Notes under the pieces: model-generated
Seen by the model: only the letters and a program-made list of their open reading frames with translations
Databases searched by the model: none
What the model was told of the DNA's origin: nothing
Assembly (NCBI GenBank): GCA_949752795.1
Contig: OX457064.1
Span: forward strand, 106,059,454 to 106,123,453
DNA from: Hyperoodon ampullatus
Taxonomy: Eukaryota; Chordata; Mammalia; Artiodactyla; Ziphiidae
Reading direction: 5' to 3'
DNA length: 64,000 bases
Shown: piece by piece, positions 1 through 10,648 of the stretch
Position numbering within the stretch: position 1 is the first letter of the stretch
Layout: every line of letters starts with the position of its first letter
Program-made: the position numbers and the translations under genes

Positions 1-116
1 TAAGGACACTGGTCACACTGGATCAGGGCCCGCCCATGACCTCATTTACCTTCATCACCTCTTGAAAGGCCCATCTCCAAATACAGTCACATTCTGAGGC
101 ACTTGATACTTGAAAT
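1..116 (-). mobile_element. MaLR-like LTR fragment (truncated by window edge)
   Basis: The segment 'taaggacact ggtcacactg' followed by '...catctccaaatacagtcac attctgagg' matches the internal part of the same LTR family seen at 15066-15443, where an almost identical stretch occurs at 15278-15377. The exact subfamily is not assigned. Confidence 0.6.
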
Positions 117-484
117 ACTGTGAAATTCTCACCTTATTTAAAACCGCAGTTCAGTCAAGATGATTTTTCTCGTGGGCTAAGCACTTCCTCACCTCCTCGG
201 GAAACAGACAAGCCGCAGGTCTCCTGGCACATGAGTCCATTTCTTTGTCCAGCATCTTCTGCCTCTCGAGTGTCCTTTGTACAGATGACCGGCTTACTTT
301 CTGGGTTAGCTGATCAGTGGAACAGGCAGAAGCAGCTGCTCGCGTTAAGAGGTTGGGATGAATACCACCGCCAAATGGGAAGAAGCACTAGGCAATACTC
401 AAAAGCAGAAGCCTTTAATTCAGAAGTTTTGCTTTAGGAGAAAACACTGAGAGAGGGGAGGCGGGAGGGGGAGAGGGAGGGAGA

Positions 485-1702
485 CGGAGGCGGAGACGGA
501 GACAGGGACGGAGACGGAGACGGAGACGGAGACGGAGACGGGGACGGGGACGGAGACGGGGACGGGGACGGGGACGGGGACGGGGACGGGGACGGGGACG
601 GGGACGGGGACGGAGACGGAGACGGAGACGGAGACGGAGACAGGGACGGAGACGGAGACGGAGACGGAGACGGAGACGGAGACGGAGACGGAGACGGAGA
701 CAGGGACAGGGACGGAGACGGAGACGGAGACGGAGACGGAGACGGAGACAGGGACGGAGACGGAGACGGAGACGGAGACGGAGACGGAGACAGGGACGGA
801 GACGGAGACGGAGACGGAGACGGAGACGGAGACGGAGACGGAGACAGGGACGGAGACGGAGACGGAGACGGAGACGGAGACGGAGACGGAGACAGGGACG
901 GAGACGGGGACGGAGACTGGGACGGGGACGGGGACGGGGACGGGGACGGGGACGGAGACAGGGACGGAGACGGAGACGGAGACGGAGACGGAGACAGGGA
1001 CGGAGACGGAGACGGAGACGGAGACGGAGACGGAGACGGAGACAGGGACGGAGACGGAGACGGAGACGGAGACGGAGACAGGGACGGAGACGGAGACGGA
1101 GACGGAGACGGAGACAGGGACGGAGACGGAGACGGAGACGGGGACGGGGACGGGGACGGGGACGGAGACGGAGACGGGGACGGGGACGGAGACGGGGACG
1201 GGGACGGGGACGGGGACGGGGACGGAGACGGGGACGGAGACGGAGACGGAGACAGGGACGGAGACGGAGACGGAGACGGAGACGGAGACGGAGACGGAGA
1301 CAGGGACGGAGACGGAGACGGAGACGGAGACGGAGACGGAGACGGGGACGGGGACGGAGACGGAGACGGGGACGGGGACGGGGACGGGGACGGGGACGGG
1401 GACGGAGACGGAGACGGAGACGGAGACAGGGACGGAGACGGAGACGGAGACGGAGACGGAGACGGAGACAGGGACGGAGACGGAGACGGAGACGGAGACG
1501 GGGACGGGGACGGAGACGGAGACGGAGACGGAGACGGAGACGGAGACGGCGACGGAGACAGGGACGGAGACGGAGACGGCGACGGCGACGGCGACGGCGA
1601 CGGGGACGGGGACGGAGACGGCGACGGCGACGGCGACGGAGACAGGGACGGAGACGGCGACGGCGACGGCGACGGAGACGGAGACGGAGACGGAGACGGA
1701 GA
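485..1702 (+). repeat. Hexanucleotide satellite (CGGAGA)n, 203 phased units
   Basis: An uninterrupted array of 6-bp units starts at 485 (CGGAGG, CGGAGA...) and ends at 1702, that is 1218 bp = 203 x 6. Unit types are CGGAGA (majority), CGGGGA (in runs), CAGGGA (19 copies at irregular intervals) and CGGCGA (only from about 1547 on). Nearly all differences are substitutions, and every CAGGGA start I located is congruent modulo 6, so no indel breaks the phase. The + strand has a single T (about 918). The two 460-codon open frames across it (Ser-Pro and Arg-Leu/Pro repeats on the - strand) are by-products. A G/A-rich lead-in (448-484) and an exit (1703-1730) flank it. Confidence 0.97.
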
Positions 1703-1730
1703 CGGGAGAGGCCGGGGAGGAGACAGCGAG

Positions 1731-2512
1731 CCTTCTCGCTTTGCTTGGGAACAGAGCACGTCGGAAAACAATTTGGAACCTTTTCCAGGAAGCGCCTCCC
1801 CATTTTCCTTCTGCTTCCCCATAAGTAAATACTCCAAAACCTGGGGTCAGGATGTTTGCACAGCTCTAGTGGTTACGGTTGGCTTACTTAATCAGAGCCG
1901 TGATTTCAGGCCGCCACCAGGAGTCCCCGAGACCTCAGCCCTGCTGCCCCCAACCCCACATCAGGGGGACTCGCTCACCCCACGACCCTGGAGGCTATTT
2001 TTATCAGCCTGACGCGGGCGTGATTAGTAAAGGCAATTAAGCAGTCAGATCAAAGCTCAGGGCTGCAGCCTCTTAGGTGTGCTTTAACAACCCTGGAAGG
2101 GTTTGCAGAAATGAGCCCAGGAGGGAGGAATCAAGCATGGCCATGAATAAACATCACCTGCTACTTTCTGCTTTTCTGCAGCAATAAACTGAAGGCACCA
2201 GCAGAGAGGCCCTGGAGGCCCACCCTGTATTTTGTTGTGGATATATATATATACAAAGTCATGCTTTTCTTAAAAAAGAGTTTCTGAACCAGAAGGACTA
2301 GTCAGTATGGGCAGAACCTCCATGAGGGGCGGGGACGGGGAGGCACACACAGCGCTCGGGCCTCTCACATGCTCCCCGTGGACGGAAACTCCGAGGAGGA
2401 GCGGAGGGCCCGCGCCCCCAGGCCCCGGCCCCTCACCGCATGGGCGGGAAAGGGCGCTGTGCTGCATGTGCAACGATTGGTGAGCGAGCAGGGCCGGGGC
2501 CGTCTCTACGCC
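1731..2512. other. Unique intergenic sequence
   Basis: No gene or clear repeat was seen. It contains a small (TA)n at about 2241-2253 and an AT-rich, possibly conserved patch at 2008-2060 with homeodomain-like (gcaattaag) and TCF/LEF-like (gatcaaag) words. Confidence 0.4.
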
Positions 2513-2514
2513 TT

Positions 2515-3180
2515 TTTTTCTGTTTGTTTGAATTTTTGAATTTTATTTTATTAGTTTTTTTATACAGCAGGTTCTTAGTAGTCATCCATTTTATACATAT
2601 TAGTGTATACATGTCAATTCCAATCTCCCAATTCATCCCACCACCACCACCCCCTCCCCGGCCGCTTTCCCCCCTTGGTGTCCATACGTTTGTTCTCTAC
2701 ATCTGTGTCTCTATTTCTGCCCTGCAAACCGGTTCATCGGTACCATTTTTCTAGGTTCCACATATAAAAACAAAGAAAAATTATTGAAAGCAGCAAGGGA
2801 AAAACAACAAATAACACACAAGGGAATCCCCATAAGGTTAACAGCTGATTTCTCAGCAGAAACTCTACAAGCCAGAAGGGAGTGGCAGGACATATTTAAA
2901 GCGATGAAAGGGAAGAACCTACAACCAAGATTACTCTACCCAGCAAGGATCTCATTCAGATTCGATGGAGAAATCAAAAGCTTCACAGACAAGCAAAAGC
3001 TAAGAGAATTCAGCACCACCAAACCAGCTTTACAACAAATGCTAAAGGAACTTCTCTAAGTGGGAAACACAAGAGAAGAAAAGGACCTACAAAAACAAGC
3101 CCCAAACAATTCAGAAAATGGTCATAGGAACATACATATCGATAATTACCTTAAACGTGAGTGGATTAAATGCTCCATCC
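2515..3180 (-). mobile_element. 5'-inverted (twin-primed) L1 insertion
   Basis: The left part (about 2515-2768) is the - strand 3' end of a cetartiodactyl L1 (on the - strand it reads '...agaacctgctgtataaaaaa' into an A-rich tail). The right part (about 2769-3180) is + strand. It holds the C-terminal 91 codons of L1 ORF1 (2784-3059, with its natural stop), the inter-ORF spacer, and the start of ORF2 (endonuclease motif ITLNVSGLNAP near 3145-3178). Opposite orientation of 5' and 3' pieces is the twin-priming signature. Imperfect target duplications acgcctttt (2508) and acgtctttt (3181) flank it. Confidence 0.88.
2784..3059 (+). pseudogene. L1 ORF1p C-terminal remnant
   Basis: A 91-codon open stretch encodes the conserved C-terminal domain of L1 ORF1p (ITHKGIPIRLTADFSAETLQ...WQDIFKAMKGKNLQPRLLYPA). 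It lacks the coiled coil and RRM and starts at the inversion junction, so it is a retrotransposon fragment, not a host gene. Confidence 0.85.
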
Positions 3181-4049
3181 ACGTCTTTTAATACTCGAGC
3201 TGCTAAGGCCCCGTGAGCCACCAGGCCAACGGAAGCAGGGGACGGTGCAGGGGCTCAGACGCAGGGTCTTTCCTTCCTTCCTCACTGAATGCTCTGCAGG
3301 GACGGGCTCTGACCGTCCTCAAGGGTGATGGAAGGTCACATTCGCTCTCTGCTGAGGGGGTGCTGGGAGCAGTGCCGGCCGGGCCGCTGATTGGCCCAGC
3401 GTGGACACCTGGGTGGGCTGGGCATCACCTGGGGACCATCCGAGGGGGGCCAGGTTCAGCTCTGGGGACCTCATCCTGGGAAGCCACCTGGGGGCAGGGG
3501 GCAGATGACCAGAGGGAACAGGTGTGCAGAGCACAGAAGTAGTCAGAGACACAGAGGAGGGCAGAGACGGAGTCAGAGACAGAGAGAGACACAGAGAGAG
3601 AGAAGGAGGGGAGGTGGGTAGATACTGGGGGAAGGGGGGATTGCTCGGACCTCCGAGTCTTCCCAGGCCCCAGTGCAAGGCAGTACCTCCTGTCCAGGTC
3701 CCTAGGGATGCTCTCCTCGTGACAGAGCTGCTCTACCTAAGCTCTTGGGGACAGTGTCGGCTCCTTTTAACCAAAGGTACCAGTTCAGGTTGAAAAGTAC
3801 AACCGCGGAAATCGGCCGTGTGGGGTGAAGGCGGCCAGTTCCGAGCGCAGGCAGGTGGAGTCAGGATGGGGTCATGGTCACGGCGGGCACCATCGGGCAC
3901 CCTGTGCGGCGGACGTGGAGGACAAGACCCTGGTTAGGCTGGGCACTTGGGAGAGAGCGACGGTGGCAACCCTCACACACCTCGGCCCCAGGAGCCTCTG
4001 GGACGGCCCACCGCCAGGCCACGCCGGCCACTGAGGCAGTGGGGACATG
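3181..4049. other. GC-rich unique sequence with a GA-rich patch
   Basis: No coding evidence. Positions 3536-3622 form an imperfect (GAGACA)/(GA)n purine-rich patch. Small open frames on both strands look compositional. Confidence 0.4.
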
Positions 4050-4372
4050 GTGGTGGGGTTGTCAAAGGTACGAACTTCCAGCTGTGAGATACATAGGTCC
4101 CGAGAGGTGGGTACAGCACAGTGACTACAGTTAACACACTGAGCTGCGTATCTGAAAGCTACAGAGTAAGAGAGGAGGTCTTAAAGGACTCATCACAAGA
4201 AAAATAAAATGTGTATCTACGTGAGGCCATGGATGTTAACTAAACTTATCATGGTGATCCTTTCACAATATATACAAACATCAAATCATCTTGTCATACA
4301 CCTGAAATGAATACCATGTTATATGTCAATTATATCTCAATTTGAATTATTAAAATTTAAATAATAATAATA
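4050..4372 (+). mobile_element. L1 3'-UTR fragment (L1MA-like)
   Basis: Resembles the 3' terminus of mammalian L1MA/L1MB elements: gtacagcacagtgactacag, tcatcacaagaaaaataaaa, catggatgttaactaaactt, and the end tgttatatgtcaattatatc tcaat. It is followed by an A/T-rich tail into which a SINE inserted. Confidence 0.75.
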
Positions 4373-4386
4373 AAAGAACAGTGAGC

Positions 4387-4590
4387 GGGCTTCCCTGGTG
4401 GCGCAGTGGTTGAGAGTCCGCCTGCCGATCAAGGGGACATGGGTCCGTGCCCCGGTCCAGGAAGATCCCACATGCCGCGTAGCGGCTGAGCCCGTGAGCC
4501 ATGGCCACTGAGCCTGCGCGTCCGGAGCCTGTGCTCTGCAACGGGAGAGGCCACGGCAGTGAGAGGCCCACGTACTGCAAAAAAAAAAAA
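4387..4590 (+). mobile_element. Young CHR-type cetacean SINE, copy 1
   Basis: tRNA-derived head (gggcttccctggtggcgcag), body and A tail. It is flanked by a perfect 14-bp target duplication aaagaacagtgagc at 4373-4386 and 4591-4604. A few private changes (gatcaagggg, gggtccgtgcc) mark this copy. Confidence 0.95.
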
Positions 4591-4604
4591 AAAGAACAGT
4601 GAGC

Positions 4605-5095
4605 ATCACACACTCAAGTGAGATCAAACACTGATCCCCCTGGGGAGGTGAAGCTGGGCTGAACCTCAAGGCACCAGGTAGCCCTGAGGCTCTGATCCCA
4701 GCCTGACGGAAAAGCAGAGAAAAGCCTAAAATACTGGCCGTCTGGCTCACCGCTGCCCCTTGCAGCTCTCAGATCTGGATGCCACCCCCCAAGGAGTGAT
4801 GTTCTCCGTGGGCCTCTCATTCACCAATCCCGCCCCCCAGCAAACCGCGGGGTGATCGGCGATGGAGGGTTGTCCGGCCAACGAGCTGTCTGACAGTGCA
4901 GCCACAGGGGCGTCCTTTGCGGGGTCAACGTCATTGATCGCCCTAAAAACAGCTCAATTCTGGTTACCTGGGCAATTCTACATGACACGATCCTAAACAA
5001 CATCAGTCTAGAACACTTTCTCATAGACCAAAGGGCATGTATTCCGTGTTAGATAACTCAGTGTAATCCACCACCAACCATTATGCCCACATGCG
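4605..5095. other. Unique intergenic sequence
   Basis: I see no gene, RNA or recognisable repeat. Confidence 0.35.
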
Positions 5096-5340
5096 GTGAC
5101 CAAAGCCTTGGTCGAGAAGAATACGTCATTCACCTAAAGACCCAACAAAAGGTGTGTTTAGGTCACTGACGACACATTCATACAATGGCACACTCTGCAG
5201 TCCTTACAAATTATGTTCAGGATGGGTTTCGATTGACACGGGAAATGCCCATGAATCTTAAGGTGAAAAAGATTAGAAAAAATTGTCTCTACAAACAAAA
5301 GAAACACATAGACTCCACAAAAATACTTAGGTAGAAGGAG
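5096..5340 (+). mobile_element. Ancient LINE-like fragment
   Basis: Weak similarity to old L1M-type 3' sequence (an imperilled version of cattcatacaatggcacact, then caggatgggtttcgattgac and aaggtgaaaaagattagaaa). Highly diverged, so low confidence. Confidence 0.3.
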
Positions 5341-6231
5341 GGACTTCTTGAATGTGGTCAGTCCCTTCATGACTCCAAAAACGGCTAATTTCGCCCCAAA
5401 CCCTCATGATATAACCACCCAGAGGGTCCATTCTTTGCAAGACACCATGGAACACCACACACCCTTGTTTCTGAAATTGGCTCCAGAATAACCTCAGTCC
5501 AAGGTTCAGGGATTTGTGAGGTGTCACCCTCACCCCAATCCACGCTACGCCAGCAGCAGCAGAAGTGGAGACCACAGCACATCCAGACGCACTTTTTGAA
5601 GGACACAGCCCGGCCCAGCCTCTGCAGCTTCCTCTGTTCCTGTTCAACAACGCTGTGCACCTTGCTCACTTGCCGGGTTCCGTCCACGCACTGACGGCTC
5701 TAATTCCATCGTGCAACGTGGCAGAATACTGCCGCTTCCCAGCCCCCGCGAGCAGAAACCCTGACTCTGCAGGGCTCTGCCTGTTGACCAAGCACCCCTG
5801 GGGATTCCGACTCTAGGGCCCAGTGCACACACCACGGGGCACTGCTGAAGACTTAACGGGGTGCCCCAGACCGTGATGCCACTCGGTCCGTGTGCATTTT
5901 TGCCCCTAGAGTCAGTCTTCTGGAGGAACAACAGCCTGGCCCTGGGTCTCCATCATGGGGACTGGAGTCATCGGCTTAGACCAGGGCCTGAGCAAAGATG
6001 AGCTGTCCTCATGCTGTGCAAAGCACAGTATTCTCTGAGCTTCAACAAGAGGCGAGTCACCGGGGACACGTCCAGAGCAAGGAATTAAATGCTAGACCGG
6101 GGCGTCACAGTGAAGGACAGACACCGGCGCTCCCGGCTGGCCACTGCGGCTGCTTTGGAAAAGCTACGTGCTCTTTCTGTCTTAACCAGCAGAAACCCAA
6201 ACGGCATCACATGAGTTTGTTCCCTGTGGCT
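5341..6231. other. Unique intergenic sequence
   Basis: No coding or repeat signal that I can support. Confidence 0.35.
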
Positions 6232-6702
6232 GGCAGAAAAATGGCCCCCAAAGTCGTCCACATCCTGATTCCCGGAACCTGTGCATATCTGAGGCTATGC
6301 GGGGAAAGGAGATTAATGAAGTAGGTGGAATTCGGGTTGCCAATCAGACAGTCTTAAGTAGGGAGACTCGCCAGGGCCCTTAAGAGGGGCAGAGGGAGAC
6401 AGAAGCAAAGTCAGAGAAAGATGCGGCCGTAGGAGCGGGGCCGGAGATGCTGCAGCTGCTTTGAAGATGGACGGGACCGCGAGCCAAGGAACGTGGGCGG
6501 CAGCCCCTGGAAGTTGGAAAAGGCCGGGAGACAGATGCTCCACTGAGGTTTCTACAAGGAGCCAGCTCCCCAATGCCTTGCTTTTAGCCCAGCGAGGGCT
6601 GCACAGGACTGCTGAACCACAGAACAAGAAGGTAATTCATTGGTGCTGTTTGAAGCCGTTGAACTTATGATAATTTGTTAAGGCAGCAAAGGAAAACTCG
6701 TA
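6232..6702 (+). mobile_element. MaLR-like LTR remnant
   Basis: Similar in order of words to the LTR at 43838-44228: gtcgtccacatcctgattcc cgg, then gaagcaaagtcagagaaaga, cttgcttttagcccagcgag, and the end tgataatttgttaaggcagc aaaggaaa. Diverged and probably internally deleted. Confidence 0.6.
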
Positions 6703-8355
6703 GAGTCCCCTTGCTCTTGCCAGCACTGTGCTACTGAAGTGCAGAGGACTGTCGGCGGGGAGAGGAGGCCGTACTCGGCGGGTCTGTCCTGCTTTCACGC
6801 CTAACCCTTGGTTGTTCCGTGTTCATTCCTACCCTTGGCCATCTATTTGTTTCTTGCTGGTTTTATATCAGCTCAGTACAATATCACCATTAATAGCACT
6901 GATGGCAGAAATTAGTAATGCCCTTGCATGTTTCCCCGAAGCAGACAAACAGAGTTCTGGACGGCGGAGCTGAAGCAGAGGCAATACCTTGAAACATTTA
7001 TTACAGAGCCTTTCTGCCGTTCGGTCCTGACAGCGCCTTTGAAGGAACTGCCCTCCCGTCTGACAGGTGACTGAACAGCTCCGAGGGATCAAGGGACTGA
7101 GGGCCGACAAGAGGCAGCTTCCAGATGCAATTCTCATGCTTTGTCATGCCTTATCCGAGGCCCTTTGGCCTCTAATCAACTAACATTTCAGGTCAGACAT
7201 TTAAGAATTGCCTTTAAAGGGTTCGAAAACACTTTGCTGAATAACTTAGATACTTGCGGGCAAATCTTACACCATTGAAAGTGGTAAAGTCAACTTCAGA
7301 CCAGTTGGTATCTGAATTATCACAAATTCTGAAACTGGTCCAGTGTAATAAAAATAATTCCAGATGTGTATCCCAGAAGACTTGTCTGGGATATTCTAGC
7401 AAGAAGGACTTTGCAGCGATCAAACACAAGTGATTTCCTACTAGAATGTTTTAGCCTGTTAAGCAAACACTTCCCTAACATTTTACCAAATGGAAAAAAA
7501 AAAAAAAGCTGCTAAAATCTCTCGGGAATGTCACTGCTATTGACATTCAGTGACTTAATCGCCAATGATATTTCTGCTCTCACCAGTGACCCAGAAAACA
7601 CAAGATGTCAGCAAGGCTCACGTGGCACGGAAGGAGGGCGGGTTTCTGACCTGCGGGCAGAGCCCCAAACCAAGTGTACAAAACAACAGCCCTGCTTGGG
7701 CCCCGGAGACGTGGGACACGTGTTGGGATGGGCTTTCTCCAGGAATGTGGGTGGTGCCGGGTCACGGATAATTAGAGGGAACATCCAACCCAGGAATGAG
7801 GCCAGGAAGGGCAGGTGTTGGTGAACTGGTTTCTCGGCCTCGCAACCTCTCGGCCTGTCGTTTACCTGGAGTCACACAGGCCTCTACCTGGGCCAGGTGT
7901 TCAACCTCTTCCTCCTCAGAGAATTGCATGTTCAACCAAACACCTACCAGGACGCCTCAGTCACTTCCTTGTCACAAAGCAGATCATTAAAGAAAATTTA
8001 GATATGAGAAAGCACAGCCACACTCAAAAACACCGAAATAATAATCATGGAAAATGAGCCCTCACCTGGATAGTGTCTTAGCAAAGTACATACTTGGGTG
8101 GCTGGTGCCTCATTTGACTTTTGCTATGACCCCCTGAGGTTGCTGTGCCATGGACACCTCCAGCTCCACCTGAGGGCACCTGATGGCAACGAACCAGGGC
8201 TCAAGGCTAAACTTTTCCAGCGATGTAGCTTTAAGGAGAAAACACTAGAATAAAAGGCAGGAAATGTCAGTTCCATCTCTGGACTTGACTTGGCATCGTT
8301 AAGATACGTGTCTGGGCTATGGCCATGTCTGTCTACTGCCGATGTGGCAGTAGAA
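6703..8355. other. Unique intergenic sequence
   Basis: No gene found. A short A run sits at about 7493-7507. Open frames under 115 codons lack family resemblance. Confidence 0.35.
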
Positions 8356-8532
8356 CATTGGTTCTCAAACTTTATTGCCTGTTTGTTTAAGATACAACAT
8401 TCCAGACCTCTCACCCAGAGGTTCTGATGGCTGGATCTGAGCTGGAACCCGGAAATCTTCATTTCCTATAAGACTCCCAGGCACTTCTGGTGCAGGTGGT
8501 CCCTGCTCACACCAGCACACTTTGGAGAGCGA
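8356..8532. mobile_element. MER5-type (hAT-Charlie) DNA transposon fragment
   Basis: Begins ttggttctcaaactttattg, carries gaggttctgatggctggatc, and ends in a diverged aggtggtccctgctcacacc ... tttggagagc. This is the MER5 layout of near-palindromic ends around a GC-rich middle. Confidence 0.65.
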
Positions 8533-8999
8533 AAGTGATGTGATTAATAATTAAGCTGGGACCGCAGCTTAGCAGGGGCTGACGTGAGCAAGCTGGGCGC
8601 AAGGTCACGCAGAGGTGGACCACACTCGTGCTTTAGAGCGTCACTGGAGCAATGGTGTTGGCTGACCCGTCAGGATTCTGACTCATGACCATCATAAACA
8701 TCAGAAGAGGGTTTATGTTCGGCTGTGGATTGAAACACAAAGACCAGACATCCGAGTACTGTCTTTCTTTCCCATGCACGGGAATTATTTTCCAGTACAT
8801 GAGTTGGCTCAGATAGGCTCATTTTTTTAAGGGTCAAGGTCCATCACCATCCTTTTTTATTATCACCTTCTCTGTTTCCAAAAAGCACTTGAAGCAACAG
8901 CAAATTTCAGTCATCTTTTATCATTCTAAGATTCCATTCTTGCAGTCTCTTTTTGGACCCAGTCTCTAATATCCACTCTGCCCATCTGCCTCCATGAGG

Positions 9000-9432
9000 G
9001 GAGATCCGACTCTTGCTCTCTTTGTGGCCACCCAGAAGAAAGAGTCCATGTCCCAGTCTCTCAACTGTGAATTGTGGCTACGCCCAAGGTCAGGACAATA
9101 AGATGAAGGTAGACTTGCCCTGCAAACCTTCCAGGAAAAGTAAGGTAACATCTTCCTTTCCCTTTCTTCCTTCTGGCTGGAGCATGAACCTTATAGCTGG
9201 TGCCCTGGCAGCTCTCTTGGACCATAAAGTAAACTTGGGAATGGAACTCAAGCATGGTGGGACAGTGGGCTTAGAAGGAATGGAGTTCCCTGAACCAAGA
9301 GGCATTCCTCTAGCCTTGGACATCATGTTTCCAGGCTTCTTGACTATGAGGCGATAATCTTCTACCTTTTTCATGCTGCTGTTAGTTGGAGTTCTTCTTT
9401 ACTTGCATGCATAGCTAATTCTAACAGATTTA
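9000..9432 (+). mobile_element. Probable LTR fragment (MaLR/ERVL class)
   Basis: Shows the typical order tggctggagcatgaacctta, tcttggaccataaagtaaac, and 3' end catgctgctgttagttggag ttc...ttacttgca...tagctaattctaaca, as in MLT1-related LTRs. The 114-codon frame across it is not a gene. Confidence 0.45.
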
Positions 9433-9654
9433 GAATTTTGCCTTTTTCTTCCTGTCTCAATCAATGCTGGGGAGAAGGACAGAAAATCAGGGGTAGTGCT
9501 GGGGGAACAAGGAAATGCAGAGGCAGTTAGGGGAAGAGATCTACCAGTGGCATTTCCTTAGAATTTCCTTGTATATTTCCTTCTGATTCGATTCAACATT
9601 AGACATCTTTGATGTAAGTGTGATAACTTGAAACGAAAGCACTTGACCATCATA

Positions 9655-9785
9655 AAGCTTTTTCAAACATGTCTCATTTGTTTCTGTCAGTGGCTTTGTG
9701 AGGTGGACATGGCTGTTACTCTTAACCCACGGATGGGCAAGGAAACCAGAGCCCAGAAAGTGGCCGCTCTCATCCAACAGCTGCT
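9655..9785 (-). mobile_element. Possible MIR/L2 fragment
   Basis: The segment tgtgaggtggacatggctgt through acccacggatgggcaaggaa accagagcccagaaagtgg resembles the conserved MIR/L2 core in reverse orientation. Weak. Confidence 0.35.
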
Positions 9786-10054
9786 GCACATTCTACATCA
9801 CGCCATCCATTCTGGGGAGCACGAGAGACCTCACCGTTTGAAAGAGACAGACAACCTCCAGCACCTGTTCCTACTCCGTCCAGCGATGCGTGGCTGCGGC
9901 CGAGTCTGTGACAGGCGTGGCTTCTGTGGTCCACCCAGGCTTGTCGTCCCCACGAACAGCCCCGTCCCTGAAATCACCGATCTGACTTCCACCTCACCAG
10001 AGCCCCCTCCCAGTGGCCCACCCCACCTCTCCGCTTAGCGCCCTCCACCCTAAC

Positions 10055-10648
10055 ATCTCACTCAGTAGTGTTCCTCAAAAGATTGAAGATAGAACAGCCC
10101 TGCGATCCAGCACCCCATGTCTGGGCACACTCCCAAAGGGACTGAAAGCAGGGTCTCAAGGAGATATATGTGTGCCACGTTCATTATTCGCAACAGCCAT
10201 GAGGCGGAAACAACCTGAGTGTCCATGGATGAGTGAATGGATAAGTGAAATGTGGTCCATCCATACAGAGAAGTATTTATATTCAGCCTTTAAAAGGAAG
10301 GACATTCTGACACCTGCTACGACGTGGGTGAACCTTGAGGACGTTATGCTCAGTGAAATAAGCCAGACACGGAAGGACAAACGCTGTGTAGTTCCCGTTA
10401 CACGAGGTCCCTGGGGTCGTCAGATTCCTAGAGACAGAAAATAGACAGTGGGGTCCAGGGGCTAGGGGAGGGGGATGCGGAGTTAGAGTTCAATGGGGAC
10501 AGGGTTTCACCTGAGGAAAATGACAGAGTCCGGAGGCGGCAGTGAGGGTTGCACAACAATGTGCACGTGCTTAAAGCCACGGATCTGTGCACTTGAAAGT
10601 GGCTAAGTTGGTAAATATTATATTGTGTGTATTTTAACTGAAAACAAA
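10055..10648 (+). mobile_element. L1 3' end (ORF2 tail plus 3' UTR, L1MB-like)
   Basis: Diagnostic ORF2-tail words: cattattcgcaacagccatg, gtgtccatggatgagtgaat gg, cagtgaaataagccagacac. The 3' UTR follows: gttgcacaacaatgtgcacg and acttgaaagtggctaagttg gtaaatatta. Frame-broken. The 143-codon frame at 10013-10444 is part of it. Confidence 0.85.

Noticed and set aside
415..1837. Two overlapping ~465-codon open frames on the - strand (Ser-Pro repeats; Arg-Leu/Arg-Pro repeats)
   Set aside because: Both are direct translations of the phased hexanucleotide satellite. A 6-bp unit keeps frames open automatically. No domain, promoter or splice context.
2784..3059. 91-codon frame with clear protein homology
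   Set aside because: It is the C-terminal piece of L1 ORF1p inside an inverted, truncated L1. No sign of host co-option.
4387..4470. tRNA gene in SINE heads (A- and B-box-like sequences)
   Set aside because: The boxes belong to tRNA-derived SINE promoters. No complete cloverleaf, and the pattern repeats at sixteen loci.
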